From an uncultured Paracoccaceae bacterium (GTDB taxonomy: Bacteria; Pseudomonadota; Alphaproteobacteria; Rhodobacterales; Rhodobacteraceae), in NCBI GenBank assembly GCA_947500055.1, contig CANMQO010000001.1:434001-498000 (forward strand): a stretch of 64,000 nt of DNA, written 5' to 3'. The notes beneath the pieces are model-generated. The model did no database searches and was not told the DNA's origin. It saw only the letters and a program-made list of their open reading frames with translations. The translations under genes were made by a program, and so were the position numbers. Each line of letters begins with the position of its first letter. Position 1 is the stretch's first letter. Positions 46,786 through 56,232 of this stretch are shown here, piece by piece.

Positions 46786-48122
46786 CGCCCCATCAATGCG
46801 GGATCATACGGGTACTTGGTTAGGTTCTCAAATCCGTCCTCTGTGATCAGTACCTGATCCTCCAGCTTGATCGAAAAATCACCCCCCTCGGGGCTGATCA
46901 GCGCCTCAACACACAAGGTCATGCCAGGCTGCAATTCGTAATCAAACGCACCCTCGACCCAACGATCAGGATAGGCGACCAGCGGCCATTCATCACACAA
47001 GCCCACGCCATGCATCAGGCAACCATATTTCAGCTTCTGGTACTTGTCTGGCAAGACATGGGTGTTGTGGGTCAGGTCATTCAGGGACACGCCGGGTTTC
47101 AGCATCTGCATATTCTGTTCAATATGCTCGACCCCGATCTGCATCGCTTCAATCATGTCAGGGCGGGGCTTTTCATCGCCAATCCACCAGGTGCGGCTGA
47201 TATCGACGCAAATGCCATAGGCGCCGACAAGATCGGTGTCAAAGGCCACGATCTCATTATTCTGCACAATGCGGCCACCGCATTCCTGAAACCATGGGTT
47301 GGTGCGGGGACCGGATGTCAGCAACCGGGTTTCGATCCATTCGCCACCGCGCTTGATGTTTTCGGCATGCAGGACAGCCCAGATATCATCCTCTGACATA
47401 TTTCCCTGCGGCACGCCCGCACGGGCGGCGTCTTCCATTGCGTAACAGGCGGCCTCACAGGCATGTGAGGCGCAGCGCATCGCCAGAATCTCGTCCGGGC
47501 CTTTGATGCTGCGGGCCTTTTCGGTCAGTTCTTCGCCGGGGAACACGGTAAACCCGACCTCTTCCAAGGCGCGCAGGCCATGCAACATCGGCTTGTCCAC
47601 ACCAAGGCGCACATTGCCACCGCCATGCTGGGCAATCAGGTCGCGAACTTCGGTGGCGAAACGATTTGCTGCAATGCCAAGCTGATCACCGCGATCAAAA
47701 TAGAACAGATCAGCGCCGGTGCGTTGTTCGGCTACAAGCGGGTTAAACCGGCTGAGGAACATGGCATTCTTGTAGTCCCAAACCACCATGTACCCATCAG
47801 CACAAACCAGGCAGGCACGAAACGGGTTATGGGTATTCCATAACTGCATATTGGTGCTGTCGGTGGCATAGCGAATGTTGAGCGGATCAAACATCAAAAT
47901 ACCACCATAATCACGTTCCACGACCGCGCCTGTCAGACGCTGATGTCGCCATGCCCGCATGTCGGGCAGATGTGGCAATTGCAGCCCTGCCTGTTCCCAT
48001 TCTGCAAAGGCAAGCTGCGTCGGGCCAATCTCCATCCGGTCCTGATCATTGGGCGTGCCATCGCCAAGGGTGTTGCCCCGGCTCGGATCGATTTTTCGGG
48101 TGTCGCGATAGTGGCTGTTCAT
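46782..48122 (-). CDS. dddP: DMSP lyase DddP (M24 peptidase fold)
   Basis: A 446-residue protein. ATG 48120-48122 begins MNSHYRDTRKIDPSRG, the DddP start; the frame up to 48248 is spurious. It has a creatinase-like N-terminal domain and an M24 pita-bread C-terminal domain with metal ligands in AFDTDLVGAYGICVDISR, MHGVGLCDEW, VEALI and KLEDQVLI. DddP cleaves dimethylsulfoniopropionate to dimethyl sulfide and acrylate. From memory it closely follows roseobacter DddP (for example ATDSTNMQLWNTHNPFRA). The gene is alone: no dddQ, dmdA or acrylate genes are adjacent. Confidence 0.93.
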   Translation of the reverse strand: MNSHYRDTRKIDPSRGNTLGDGTPNDQDRMEIGPTQLAFAEWEQAGLQLPHLPDMRAWRHQRLTGAVVERDYGGILMFDPLNIRYATDSTNMQLWNTHNPFRACLVCADGYMVVWDYKNAMFLSRFNPLVAEQRTGADLFYFDRGDQLGIAANRFATEVRDLIAQHGGGNVRLGVDKPMLHGLRALEEVGFTVFPGEELTEKARSIKGPDEILAMRCASHACEAACYAMEDAARAGVPQGNMSEDDIWAVLHAENIKRGGEWIETRLLTSGPRTNPWFQECGGRIVQNNEIVAFDTDLVGAYGICVDISRTWWIGDEKPRPDMIEAMQIGVEHIEQNMQMLKPGVSLNDLTHNTHVLPDKYQKLKYGCLMHGVGLCDEWPLVAYPDRWVEGAFDYELQPGMTLCVEALISPEGGDFSIKLEDQVLITEDGFENLTKYPYDPALMGR

Positions 48123-48275
48123 CGGTGTGGTCCTCATTCCACCTTCGATGATGCCAACGCACCGGCGAAAAATATCGTCTGGAATCGACATTTCAGGGGT
48201 GGCTCGCCGACCGACACGCCCAATGCGACCGGCAATGATGCGGATCAATCCCGTATATGGGATGGCCGGCTTTGC

Positions 48276-48620
48276 CTATTTCAAAAACGCAATGGCAATC
48301 AGCAGACCAATAATAAGCTGAAGATAACCCACGACGCCGACGACCTTTTTGACGGCGGCAAACGGCGCGATCAGAACGGTCAACGGGTCAACCTGGCTGG
48401 CAATCTTTTTCGATGGGGTGGCCGCAGGCCGCATGGCCTGCTTTACCCCCCACGGCGATGGCGCCGTTGCAGTGGTATTGGTCCGGGAGGGAACCGGTCT
48501 ATCAGGCTTGACCTGGGCGGACGCGGCGTCGGCCACGGCAAACCGTTTGCGATGGGCGGACCCGCGATAGGCCGTTGAAGGGCCTTTGTACCGAACATCA
48601 AGTGGATGAAATTTCGACAT
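48276..48620 (-). CDS. Small protein of unknown function with C-terminal membrane helix
   Basis: 114 residues. A basic, polar N-terminal part (MSKFHPLDVRYKG; SAHRKRFAV), a Pro/Thr/Ser-rich linker, and a C-terminal hydrophobic helix (VVGVVGYLQLIIGLLIAIAF) ending in Lys. It looks like a tail-anchored inner-membrane protein. I do not recognise a family. It runs in the same direction as dddP, 150 bases upstream of it. Confidence 0.6.
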   Translation of the reverse strand: MSKFHPLDVRYKGPSTAYRGSAHRKRFAVADAASAQVKPDRPVPSRTNTTATAPSPWGVKQAMRPAATPSKKIASQVDPLTVLIAPFAAVKKVVGVVGYLQLIIGLLIAIAFLK

Positions 48621-48700
48621 GGGTGCGGTTTACCCAATCCAATCGGCAAAAATGCGGCGGATTACCGGCCGAATTGGGCTTTGTCAGATTGGGTTAACGA

Positions 48701-49018
48701 TCAGGGGCGCGGCTCAGGTTCCATCACGATGGTTGTGCCGTCCTTGGTCAATAGGGATGTGCGGGTGTCCTCCGGCGTTGTACAGCGCGGCGTGCCGTCG
48801 CGGTTCAGGCGGGCTGCCATGTAACCTTCGATGCCGTCGTCAATATACCAATACTGGCAACCATCCGGAGAGACCCAGATATTGGCCACACCATCCGCCA
48901 ACGCGCCCCCATCAAAACCACCATCGGTGACCTGGTTGCTATCGCCGGTCCGGCCTTCACAGGCCGCAACTGCCGCAACAGCGACAATCAAACCAGAGCG
49001 CAGAAGAAACTTATTCAT
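48701..49018 (-). CDS. Small putative lipoprotein
   Basis: 105 residues from ATG 49016-49018. A lipoprotein signal (LIVAVAAVAAC) leaves Cys20 as the lipidated residue; the mature part is Gly/Asp-rich then NIWVSPDGCQYWYIDDGIEGYMAARLN. No family recognised by name, although similar small lipoproteins occur in roseobacters. The longer start at 49039 would bury the signal peptide. Confidence 0.7.
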   Translation of the reverse strand: MNKFLLRSGLIVAVAAVAACEGRTGDSNQVTDGGFDGGALADGVANIWVSPDGCQYWYIDDGIEGYMAARLNRDGTPRCTTPEDTRTSLLTKDGTTIVMEPEPRP

Positions 49019-49156
49019 TGACGCAAACTTTCCATACACATCGTTACTATTTGGTTGTCTTTAGATGAATTGCCGCATTCGATCAACGGATTCTGACCTT
49101 CGCCGCCAGCCTCAGCGGAAAATGTTGCGATTCTGTGGACAAGATCCCGGAAATGC

Positions 49157-49188
49157 AAAAAAACCGGGCACCCGCGAAGGCACCCGGT
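49157..49188 (-). terminator. Rho-independent terminator after glnA
   Basis: On the minus strand ACCGGG and CCCGGT (49163-49188) close a hairpin, with TGCC/GGTG-type inner pairing, followed by a run of seven T (49163 down to 49157). It lies 23 bases after the glnA stop. Confidence 0.75.
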
Positions 49189-49211
49189 CGTTTCAAATCG
49201 GATATTTGCGA

Positions 49212-50618
49212 TCAGCAGCTATAGTACAGCTTGTATTCCATGGGGTGTGGTGTGTGCTCATAGGCGTACACCTCTTCCCATTTCAGTTCCATGTAACCTT
49301 CCAACTGATCCTTGGTGAACACATCACCGGCCAGAAGGAAGTCATGGTCGGCTTCCAATGCTTCCAGCGCCTCGCGCAGGCTGCCACAAACGGTTGGGAT
49401 CGCGGCCAGCTCTTCCGGGGGCAGATCATAAAGATCCTTGTCCGAGGACGGGCCGGGATCGATCTTGTTCTTGATCCCGTCAAGGCCCGCCATCAGCAAG
49501 GCGGCAAAGCACAGGTAAGGGTTCGCCGCCGGATCGGGGAAGCGGGCCTCAACACGCTTGGCCTTGGGGCTTTCGGCCCAAGGGATCCGGACGCAACCCG
49601 ACCGGTTGCGGGCTGAATAGGCGCGCAGTACGGGGGCTTCAAAGCCGGGGATCAGACGTTTGTAGCTGTTGGTCGACGGGTTGGTGATGGCGTTCAGCGC
49701 CTTGGCGTGCTTGAGGATACCACCGATGAAGTACAGTGCCTCCTGAGACAGGTCAGCATATTTGTCGCCCGCGAACAATGGCTTGCCATCTTTCCAGATC
49801 GACATGTTCACATGCATGCCGGTACCGTTATCGCCGGCGATCGGTTTTGGCATGAAAGTTGCGGATTTGCCGTAGGCCTGCGCCACATTGTGGACCACAT
49901 ATTTGTATTTCTGCTGCTCATCCGCCTGATGGGTCAGCGTGCCGAAAATCAGGCCAAGCTCATGCTGGCAAGAGGCGACCTCGTGGTGATGCTTGTCAAC
50001 TTTCATGCCCATGCGCTTCATGGTGGACAGCATTTCGGAGCGCATCTCCTGGGCGTCATCAATTGGGTTGACCGGGAAATAGCCGCCCTTGATGCCGGGA
50101 CGGTGACCGGTATTGCCCATTTCGTATTCCGTGTCGGTGTTCCAGGCGCCGTCAATCGCATCGACCTCAAATGACACTTTGTTCATTGCAACGCTGAACC
50201 GGACATCGTCAAAGACAAAGAACTCCGCCTCTGGCCCGAAATAGGCCGTGTCACCAATCCCGGAGGAGATCAGATATTGCTCGGCCTTGACAGCTGTGCC
50301 GCGCGGATCACGGGCATAGGGCTCCATCGTGTCCGGCTCCACGATGTTACAATGGATGCAAAGGGTCTTTTCGGCATAAAACGGGTCCAGATAGGCGCTT
50401 TCAGCCTGTGGCATCAGTTTCATGTCGGATTGGTCAATGGATTTCCAGCCAGCGATGGAAGAACCGTCAAACATGAAGCCTTCTTCAAGAAAATCCTCAT
50501 CAACCAGATCAGCAACGACAGTTACGTGCTGCAGTTTGCCGCGCGGGTCGGTGAAGCGGATATCGACGTAATCGACGTCCTCATCCTTGATCAGTTTCAG
50601 AACAGCTTTGTTGTCCAT
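49212..50618 (-). CDS. glnA: Glutamine synthetase type I
   Basis: A 468-residue GSI enzyme of normal length. It makes glutamine from glutamate, ammonia and ATP. Active-site segments [26 protein letters not shown] and [17 protein letters not shown] are present, and the adenylylation tyrosine lies in [11 protein letters not shown], so activity should be tuned by GlnE and PII. It follows glnB (the usual alphaproteobacterial pair), with a palindromic element in the 108-base spacer. Confidence 0.97.
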   Translation of the reverse strand: MDNKAVLKLIKDEDVDYVDIRFTDPRGKLQHVTVVADLVDEDFLEEGFMFDGSSIAGWKSIDQSDMKLMPQAESAYLDPFYAEKTLCIHCNIVEPDTMEPYARDPRGTAVKAEQYLISSGIGDTAYFGPEAEFFVFDDVRFSVAMNKVSFEVDAIDGAWNTDTEYEMGNTGHRPGIKGGYFPVNPIDDAQEMRSEMLSTMKRMGMKVDKHHHEVASCQHELGLIFGTLTHQADEQQKYKYVVHNVAQAYGKSATFMPKPIAGDNGTGMHVNMSIWKDGKPLFAGDKYADLSQEALYFIGGILKHAKALNAITNPSTNSYKRLIPGFEAPVLRAYSARNRSGCVRIPWAESPKAKRVEARFPDPAANPYLCFAALLMAGLDGIKNKIDPGPSSDKDLYDLPPEELAAIPTVCGSLREALEALEADHDFLLAGDVFTKDQLEGYMELKWEEVYAYEHTPHPMEYKLYYSC

Positions 50619-50657
50619 CAGGGGTTACCTTTCTTACATATCATTTTTGGTGTCATC

Positions 50658-50717
50658 CCATCCCGGGCTTGACCCGGGATCTCAACCAGGAGGCCCCGGA
50701 TCACGTCCGGGGCGGGT
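50658..50717. repeat. Palindromic element (CCCGGG/CCGGATCA family) between glnB and glnA
   Basis: Two adjacent palindromes: TCCCGGGCTTGACCCGGGA, then after about 12 bases CCCCGGATCACGTCCGGGG. The same two-part architecture occurs at 52366-52437 inside nnrD. Being between the coupled glnB and glnA genes, it may affect mRNA processing. Confidence 0.8.
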
Positions 50718-50726
50718 GGGTTTTGG

Positions 50727-51179
<453 letters not shown>

Positions 51180-51239
51180 CTAATTTTTGTGCAAACCGCT
51201 CACGGATCGGGCGTTCTGCAAACTTGAGGTGCCGAGACC

Positions 51240-52937
51240 ATGACCGAACTGCTGACAGCCGCCCAGATGCGCGCCATTGAACAGGCGGCAATTGAGAGTG
51301 GGGAGGTCACCGGACTGGAACTGATGGAGCGCGCCGGACAAGGCGTGGTTGAGGCGATATTTGCGGAATGGCCGGAGTTGAGTAGGGTGGGTGAAACCCA
51401 CCGTGCCGTCGTCCTCTGCGGACCGGGCAACAACGGCGGTGACGGCTTCGTCGTCGCGCGGCTGCTGAAAGGGGCGGGGTGGGCGGTTGAGGTGTTTTTG
51501 TACGGCGAGCCAGAAAAGCTGCCACCGGATGCAAAGACGAATTATGAGCGTTGGTGTCAGCAGGGTGTCGTACAGCCGCTGACCCCGGGGGCGATCACGT
51601 CCGCCATAAGCAAAGCGGAAGAACGCGCGGATTATCTCTATAACGAAGATCTGGAACAAGAGGTCAACCTTGGCCCAACGACGATCTATATAGATGCGTT
51701 GTTTGGCACCGGCCTCGTGCGACAGTTCGACGATACTTTGTTGGAGATGTCCGGCGAATGGACAGATACCTGTTATCATCACGGCGTTGCAGTGGATATT
51801 CCATCCGGCCTTTGCAGTGATTCCGGCAAAGTGGTTGGTGGGAACTGGTTTTTCAGCAAACTGGTTGTGACCTTTGAGGCCGCAAAGATCGGTCACTTCT
51901 TACCGGACACCTGCTACGATATCCGCAGGCTTCGGGTGGTGTCTTTGGACATCTGCGATTATTCCTTCCCCAGTGAGGAACATGTCACACGGCTTGAAAA
52001 ACATGATCTTGAAATGGATTGGACCGGGTTCTTTGGGGACGGTCTCAACAAGTCAATCAGGACCCATAAATACACACATGGTCACGCCCTCATCCTCGCC
52101 GGGGGTGTGGGCAGGGGCGGGGCTGCCCGCCTTGCGGCCCGCGGGGCCATCCGCATGGGGGCAGGGGCTGTGACAATCGGCGCACCACCTGCGGCCCTCA
52201 TCGAAAACGCGGCGCAACTCAACGCGATCATGCTGCGCGGGATCAAGGATGCGGATACGCTGTCCGAAACACTCCAGGACAGCCGGATCAACGCGCTTTG
52301 CATTGGACCGGGATTGGGGGTGGGTGAACGTGAGACGAAGTTGCTAAGTGTTGCCTTGGACAGCACCCGTCCCGGGCCTGACCCGGGACCTCCAGCAGGG
52401 TTTTCAGCAAGAGGTCCCGGATCAAGTCCGGGACGGGGTCTTGTATTGGATGCCGATGCGCTCACCCTGCTGGCGCAAGACGAAACGCTGTTCGGCAAGC
52501 TCCATGATAACTGCATCCTGACCCCGCATGCGGGCGAATTCGCACGGCTGTTTCCGGATATCGCAGAAAAGCTGAATGCACCGGTCACAAAGGGCCCGGC
52601 CTATTCCAAAGTTGACGCGACCCGTGCGGCTGCCAAACGGGCGGGGTGTATCGTCCTCTTCAAGGGGCCCGACACGGTCATTGCCGACCCGTCGGGGCGG
52701 TGCAGTATCAATGCATCACTCTATGAACGCAGCGCGCCCTGGCTGGCAACGGCAGGATCGGGGGATGTCCTGGCCGGTTTCATTACCGGTCTTCTGGCGC
52801 GGGGGTTCCAGCCGTTGCAGGCTGCGGAAACGGGGGCATGGCTGCATACCGAATGCGCGCTCAGCTTCGGGCCGGGTTTGATTGCCGAGGATTTGCCCGA
52901 GGAACTGCCAAAGGTGTTCCGGGAATTGGGGCTTTAA
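51240..52937 (+). CDS. nnr: Bifunctional NAD(P)H-hydrate epimerase / ADP-dependent dehydratase
   Basis: A 565-residue two-domain repair enzyme. The N-terminal NnrE epimerase (VVLCGPGNNGGDGFVVARLL) and C-terminal NnrD dehydratase (LTPHAGEFARLFPD; WLATAGSGDVLAGFITGLLARG) together rescue hydrated NAD(P)H. Two different palindromic repeats lie inside the frame. SRVGETHRA (residues 48-56) comes from the GTAGGGTGGGT repeat. Residues about 376-399 (STRPGPDPGPP onward to SSPGRG) come from the CCCGGG element, which is exactly 72 bases (24 codons). Family motifs on both sides are intact, so both insertions appear tolerated. Confidence 0.93.
   Translation: MTELLTAAQMRAIEQAAIESGEVTGLELMERAGQGVVEAIFAEWPELSRVGETHRAVVLCGPGNNGGDGFVVARLLKGAGWAVEVFLYGEPEKLPPDAKTNYERWCQQGVVQPLTPGAITSAISKAEERADYLYNEDLEQEVNLGPTTIYIDALFGTGLVRQFDDTLLEMSGEWTDTCYHHGVAVDIPSGLCSDSGKVVGGNWFFSKLVVTFEAAKIGHFLPDTCYDIRRLRVVSLDICDYSFPSEEHVTRLEKHDLEMDWTGFFGDGLNKSIRTHKYTHGHALILAGGVGRGGAARLAARGAIRMGAGAVTIGAPPAALIENAAQLNAIMLRGIKDADTLSETLQDSRINALCIGPGLGVGERETKLLSVALDSTRPGPDPGPPAGFSARGPGSSPGRGLVLDADALTLLAQDETLFGKLHDNCILTPHAGEFARLFPDIAEKLNAPVTKGPAYSKVDATRAAAKRAGCIVLFKGPDTVIADPSGRCSINASLYERSAPWLATAGSGDVLAGFITGLLARGFQPLQAAETGAWLHTECALSFGPGLIAEDLPEELPKVFRELGL
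51382..51407 (+). repeat. Short palindromic repeat inside the nnrE domain
   Basis: GTAGGGTGGGTGAAACCCAC then CGTGCC. The arms GTGGGT/ACCCAC surround GAA. It matches the reverse complement of the ccmA copy (29520-29540) over 20 bases and the 43401-43426 copy with changes. It is read through in frame. Confidence 0.75.
52366..52437 (+). repeat. Palindromic element inside nnrD, 72 bp, in frame
   Basis: Outer arms CCCGTCCCGG (52366-52375) and CCGGGACGGG (52428-52437) are exact complements. Inside are the palindromes TCCCGGGCCTGACCCGGGA and TCCCGGATCAAGTCCGGGA. It is the same family as 50658-50717. The length, a multiple of three, keeps the nnrD frame open. Confidence 0.85.
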
Positions 52938-53446
52938 GCAGCCACCACGATCTCAACCCCATTGGCATAAATGATGTGGTCGCTGGCAAATTGCAGATCA
53001 AAAACACGCATGACACGGCTTTGCTGCCGGGCGACGAATTCGCCATCAGCCAGACGATGTGCCTCGATATTGGCACTTGTTGCGCCAAACAGGACCGTTG
53101 CCCGCCAATCGCGGATGTGAATGCGCGTATCGGGGGTGACGGTCATATCCAGCTCGGGGCGGGTATGACCCAATGAACCGCCTTTGATCACGATCGGACG
53201 CACCTTCGCCTCACGCATGGTCACAGCGACCAGCCGCGACACACCACCATCACGAGTGACGATACGATCACCTGGCGACAACTGCTCCACCGGCATTTCA
53301 CCATCCAGCGTCATGATCAGCGTGCCAGCGCAAATCCCGGATTCGGTTGTGCGGATCACCTCAAGCGGGGCGGTCTGTTTTTGGGCAGTCAAACGCATAT
53401 TCATGTTCCCGGCAGCAGCAGTGATCCCATATGCGCCGCCAATCAT
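52934..53446 (-). CDS. Hint (hedgehog/intein) domain protein
   Basis: 170 residues. After a short N-terminal region comes SGICAGTLIMTLDGEMPVEQLSPGDRIVTRDGG, the start of a Hint-type fold (Cys before GT), then HTRPELDMTVTPDTRIHIRDW and a terminal DHIIYANGVEIV region. Roseobacters carry many such Hint_2 proteins. Self-cleavage has not been shown for most, and the C-terminal His-Asn typical of splicing inteins is absent. Start could also be 53404. It overlaps the convergent nnr gene by 4 bases. Confidence 0.75.
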   Translation of the reverse strand: MIGGAYGITAAAGNMNMRLTAQKQTAPLEVIRTTESGICAGTLIMTLDGEMPVEQLSPGDRIVTRDGGVSRLVAVTMREAKVRPIVIKGGSLGHTRPELDMTVTPDTRIHIRDWRATVLFGATSANIEAHRLADGEFVARQQSRVMRVFDLQFASDHIIYANGVEIVVAA

Positions 53447-53576
53447 GGCGAGAAAACGTTAACGAGCGGCTTATTTCATGCTCATTTCGTGATGATTTCC
53501 TCTCGCATCCCATCCAGACCTTTGCTAGAAGGCCCGCAAACATGGGGCAGGCGCAGGCTTGCCCCTTATTGATCAT

Positions 53577-53661
53577 GCGGGTGTGGCGGAATTGGTAGAC
53601 GCACCAGATTTAGGTTCTGGCGCCGCAAGGCGTGGGGGTTCAAGTCCCTTCACCCGCACCA
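53577..53661 (+). tRNA. tRNA-Leu (anticodon UAG)
   Basis: GCGGGTG pairs with CACCCGC in the acceptor stem, discriminator A at 53658, and encoded CCA at 53659-53661. The anticodon arm CCAGA-TTTAGGT-TCTGG gives anticodon UAG, reading CUA leucine codons. A long variable arm (class II) is present, and the T loop GGTTCAAGTCC is intact. Confidence 0.97.
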
Positions 53662-53684
53662 AAAACAAAAAGGACGGAACATAG

Positions 53685-55016
53685 ATGCAGGTCACCGAGA
53701 CCCTGAATGAAGGCCTCAAGCGCGGATACGCGATCACGGTCACTGCCGCTGAACTCGACGCCAAAGTCGAAGAAAAGCTGAAAGAAGCGCAGCCAAGCGT
53801 GGAAATGAAGGGTTTTCGCAAGGGCAAGGTGCCAATGGCACTGTTGCGCAAGCAGTTTGGCCAGCGCCTGATGGGCGAATCGATGCAGGAAAGCATTGAT
53901 GGCGCCCTGACCGAGCATCTGGAAACGTCTGGTGACCGTCCTGCCGCCCAGCCCGAAATGAAGATGACCAATGAGGACTGGAAAGAAGGCGACGACGTGA
54001 ATGTCGAAGTCTCCTACGAAAAACTGCCCGAAATCGAAGACGTCGATTTCTCCAAGATCAAGCTGGAGCGTATGGTCGTCAAAGCTGATGACGCATCCGT
54101 CAAAGAAGCGCTCGATAACCTCGCTGAAAGCCCGCAGGCCGTGACCTATGAGACCAAGAAAACCCAAGCCAAGAAAGAGGATCAGGTGATCCTGGATTTT
54201 GTCGGCAAGGTCGATGGCGAAGCGTTTGAAGGCGGTGCTGCGGAAGATTACCCGCTGGTGCTGGGCTCCAACTCCTTCATCCCCGGTTTCGAGGACGGGC
54301 TGCTGAAGGTGAAGGCAGGCGACGAAAAAGACGTCGAAGTGACCTTCCCCGAAGATTACCAGGCCGAAAACCTCGCCGGTAAGAAAGCCGTGTTCAGCTG
54401 CACGATCAAAGAAGTCAAAGGGCCCAAGAAGCCAAAGCTTGACGATGAGCTGGCCAAGAAATTCGGCGCCGATGACCTTGATGCGCTCAAGACCCAGATC
54501 AGCGACCGATTGGAGGCTGAATACACCGGCGCATCCCGCGCAGTTGCCAAGCGCGCGCTGCTTGACGCGCTGGACAAGAAGGTCAAGTTTGACCTGCCTG
54601 TGTCACTGGTCGAGGCCGAGGCAGGCCAGATCGCGCACCAACTTTGGCACGAAGAAAACCCTGAGGTTGAAGGGCACGATCACCCCGAGATCAAACCGAC
54701 CAAAGAGCATACCAAGCTGGCTGAACGCCGTGTGAAACTGGGCCTGCTTCTGGCGGATATCGGTCAGAAGGCCGAGGTCAAGGTGACCGACCAGGAAATG
54801 ACCCAAGCAATCATGAACCAGGCGCGCCAGTACCCCGGTCAGGAACGCCAGTTCTTTGAATTTGTGCAGCAAAACGCCCAGTTCCGCCAGCAATTGCAGG
54901 CACCGCTGTTCGAAGACAAGGTTGTCGACCACATCTTTGAACAGGCTGCTGTGAAAGATAAGGAAGTCAGCAAGGACGACCTGCAAAAGGCTATCGAGAA
55001 GCTGGAAGAAGAATAA
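53685..55016 (+). CDS. tig: Trigger factor
   Basis: A 443-residue ribosome-associated folding chaperone. The N-terminal ribosome-binding signature is [17 protein letters not shown]. The FKBP-type PPIase domain ([42 protein letters not shown]) is central. The helical C-terminal domain runs from about residue 255, with DPV-type substrate arms. Length is normal. It follows the tRNA-Leu gene by 23 bases and ends before a strong terminator. Confidence 0.97.
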   Translation: MQVTETLNEGLKRGYAITVTAAELDAKVEEKLKEAQPSVEMKGFRKGKVPMALLRKQFGQRLMGESMQESIDGALTEHLETSGDRPAAQPEMKMTNEDWKEGDDVNVEVSYEKLPEIEDVDFSKIKLERMVVKADDASVKEALDNLAESPQAVTYETKKTQAKKEDQVILDFVGKVDGEAFEGGAAEDYPLVLGSNSFIPGFEDGLLKVKAGDEKDVEVTFPEDYQAENLAGKKAVFSCTIKEVKGPKKPKLDDELAKKFGADDLDALKTQISDRLEAEYTGASRAVAKRALLDALDKKVKFDLPVSLVEAEAGQIAHQLWHEENPEVEGHDHPEIKPTKEHTKLAERRVKLGLLLADIGQKAEVKVTDQEMTQAIMNQARQYPGQERQFFEFVQQNAQFRQQLQAPLFEDKVVDHIFEQAAVKDKEVSKDDLQKAIEKLEEE

Positions 55017-55040
55017 GCATCACTTCAGTGATGTTGCGAA

Positions 55041-55067
55041 AGGGCGCCCAATCGGGCGCCCTTTTTC
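55041..55067 (+). terminator. Rho-independent terminator after tig
   Basis: AGGGCGCCC (55041-55049) pairs perfectly with GGGCGCCCT (55054-55062) around a 4-base loop, followed by TTTT. Confidence 0.9.
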
Positions 55068-55154
55068 GTTGGGCTGGCGGAACACTGACCTGTCTTAAGC
55101 CCGATTTAAGGTGCATTGATTATGACGGTCCTGCATTGGGCAGGAATGATAACG

Positions 55155-56063
55155 ATGGGCCGGATTTTTGGCTGGGTAATGGTGATCTTGCTCTGCGTGC
55201 CAGCTGGCGCGCGGGCGGAATGCGTCTTGGCCAATGCGCTTAGTCAGGTTCATATGTTGCAGGTTGACCTGACAAAGACGCCGGACAACCCACTGGCTGG
55301 CAATGTCCTGCAATATATCGCCGGGCAGATGCCGCATTTGCAGGAAAACGATTTGGCGCGGATCGTCGAAATCCACCCGGCTGAAGATGCGGACGCTGTT
55401 TTCAACAACTTCGCCACTCACACACACCAGTTGCTGCAGGCCTATCAACGCAAGGGGATCGCGGCGATACCGCTACATTTCGATCAGGAGCAGGTGCGCA
55501 GAAATCTGCGCCTGACGGGGCAATACCTCGTTGCATTTGGATGCTTGTCCCGCGCCACAGGCGGACAGCCCGGACAGAGTGTTCTGGGCCAGCGAACGCA
55601 GGAAGGTATAATCGACAACGGGTCTGTTGAAACAAGTGGGGAAACGCCATTCGATAGTATCAAACGTTACCTCGCCACGCCCAAGGGTGCTGCGACGGGG
55701 GTGTTCGCTGTTGCTGCTGTTGTTGGAATCGCCATCCTGATCAGGGCGTGGATAAAGCTACGCCGCCGCCGCGCGCGACGCTACGATTGCCACTATGCGA
55801 CACGGTTCAGAACGGGGGGACGCGATCATGGCGCAGTCATCCTTGATGTCAGCGGCATGGGGATCAAGTTGCGGCACGGTGCCGATGAACCGGTTCAGAT
55901 TGGAACCCAGATCGAAGTGTGCATTTTTGATAAATGGCATGCGGGGACGGTTGCATGGGGGAACGCCCATTACTTTGGCATTTTGTTCCGGCATCCGCTG
56001 TCGCGGCAGGATGTACGACAGTTGCACAAGGGGCGGCGCGACCCGGTTGCACTGGCGGCGTAG
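55155..56063 (+). CDS. Exported membrane protein with C-terminal PilZ-like domain
   Basis: A 302-residue protein. ATG 55155 has AGGAA upstream and yields a signal peptide ending ARA; earlier in-frame starts exist at 55122 and 55146. A periplasmic domain is followed by a membrane helix (GVFAVAAVVGIAILIRAWI, about residues 180-200) and a cytoplasmic PilZ-type domain: basic RRRRARRYD then GAVILDVSGMGIKLRH. PilZ domains bind cyclic-di-GMP through RxxxR and DxSxxG; the second is present (DVSGMG) and the first only loosely. A c-di-GMP-linked envelope sensor is possible (inference). Confidence 0.7.
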   Translation: MGRIFGWVMVILLCVPAGARAECVLANALSQVHMLQVDLTKTPDNPLAGNVLQYIAGQMPHLQENDLARIVEIHPAEDADAVFNNFATHTHQLLQAYQRKGIAAIPLHFDQEQVRRNLRLTGQYLVAFGCLSRATGGQPGQSVLGQRTQEGIIDNGSVETSGETPFDSIKRYLATPKGAATGVFAVAAVVGIAILIRAWIKLRRRRARRYDCHYATRFRTGGRDHGAVILDVSGMGIKLRHGADEPVQIGTQIEVCIFDKWHAGTVAWGNAHYFGILFRHPLSRQDVRQLHKGRRDPVALAA

Positions 56064-56152
56064 TCCAGATGCCAGCGCTGGTTGAAGAGGTTAAGACGTC
56101 GGTTACAATTAACCGCGCGTTGCATTAATCGGGTGCCTGCGTGCGGTGGGGT

Positions 56153-56196
56153 CCGACGTTTTGCCGACGCATCGCCGACGCTTTGCCGACACGTCA
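56153..56196. repeat. Four imperfect 11-bp tandem repeats
   Basis: CCGACGTTTTG, CCGACGCATCG, CCGACGCTTTG and CCGACACGTCA follow one another without gaps at 56153-56196. They lie in the 215-base space between the convergent PilZ-like and cyclic-nucleotidase genes, which holds no gene. Confidence 0.65.
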
Positions 56197-56232
56197 AATC
56201 TGCAGCAAAACAAGCATTAACGCATGATTCGG

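Noticed and set aside
53640..54167. 175-codon minus-strand frame within tig
   Set aside because: Shadow of trigger factor on the opposite strand; no ribosome site and no homology pattern.
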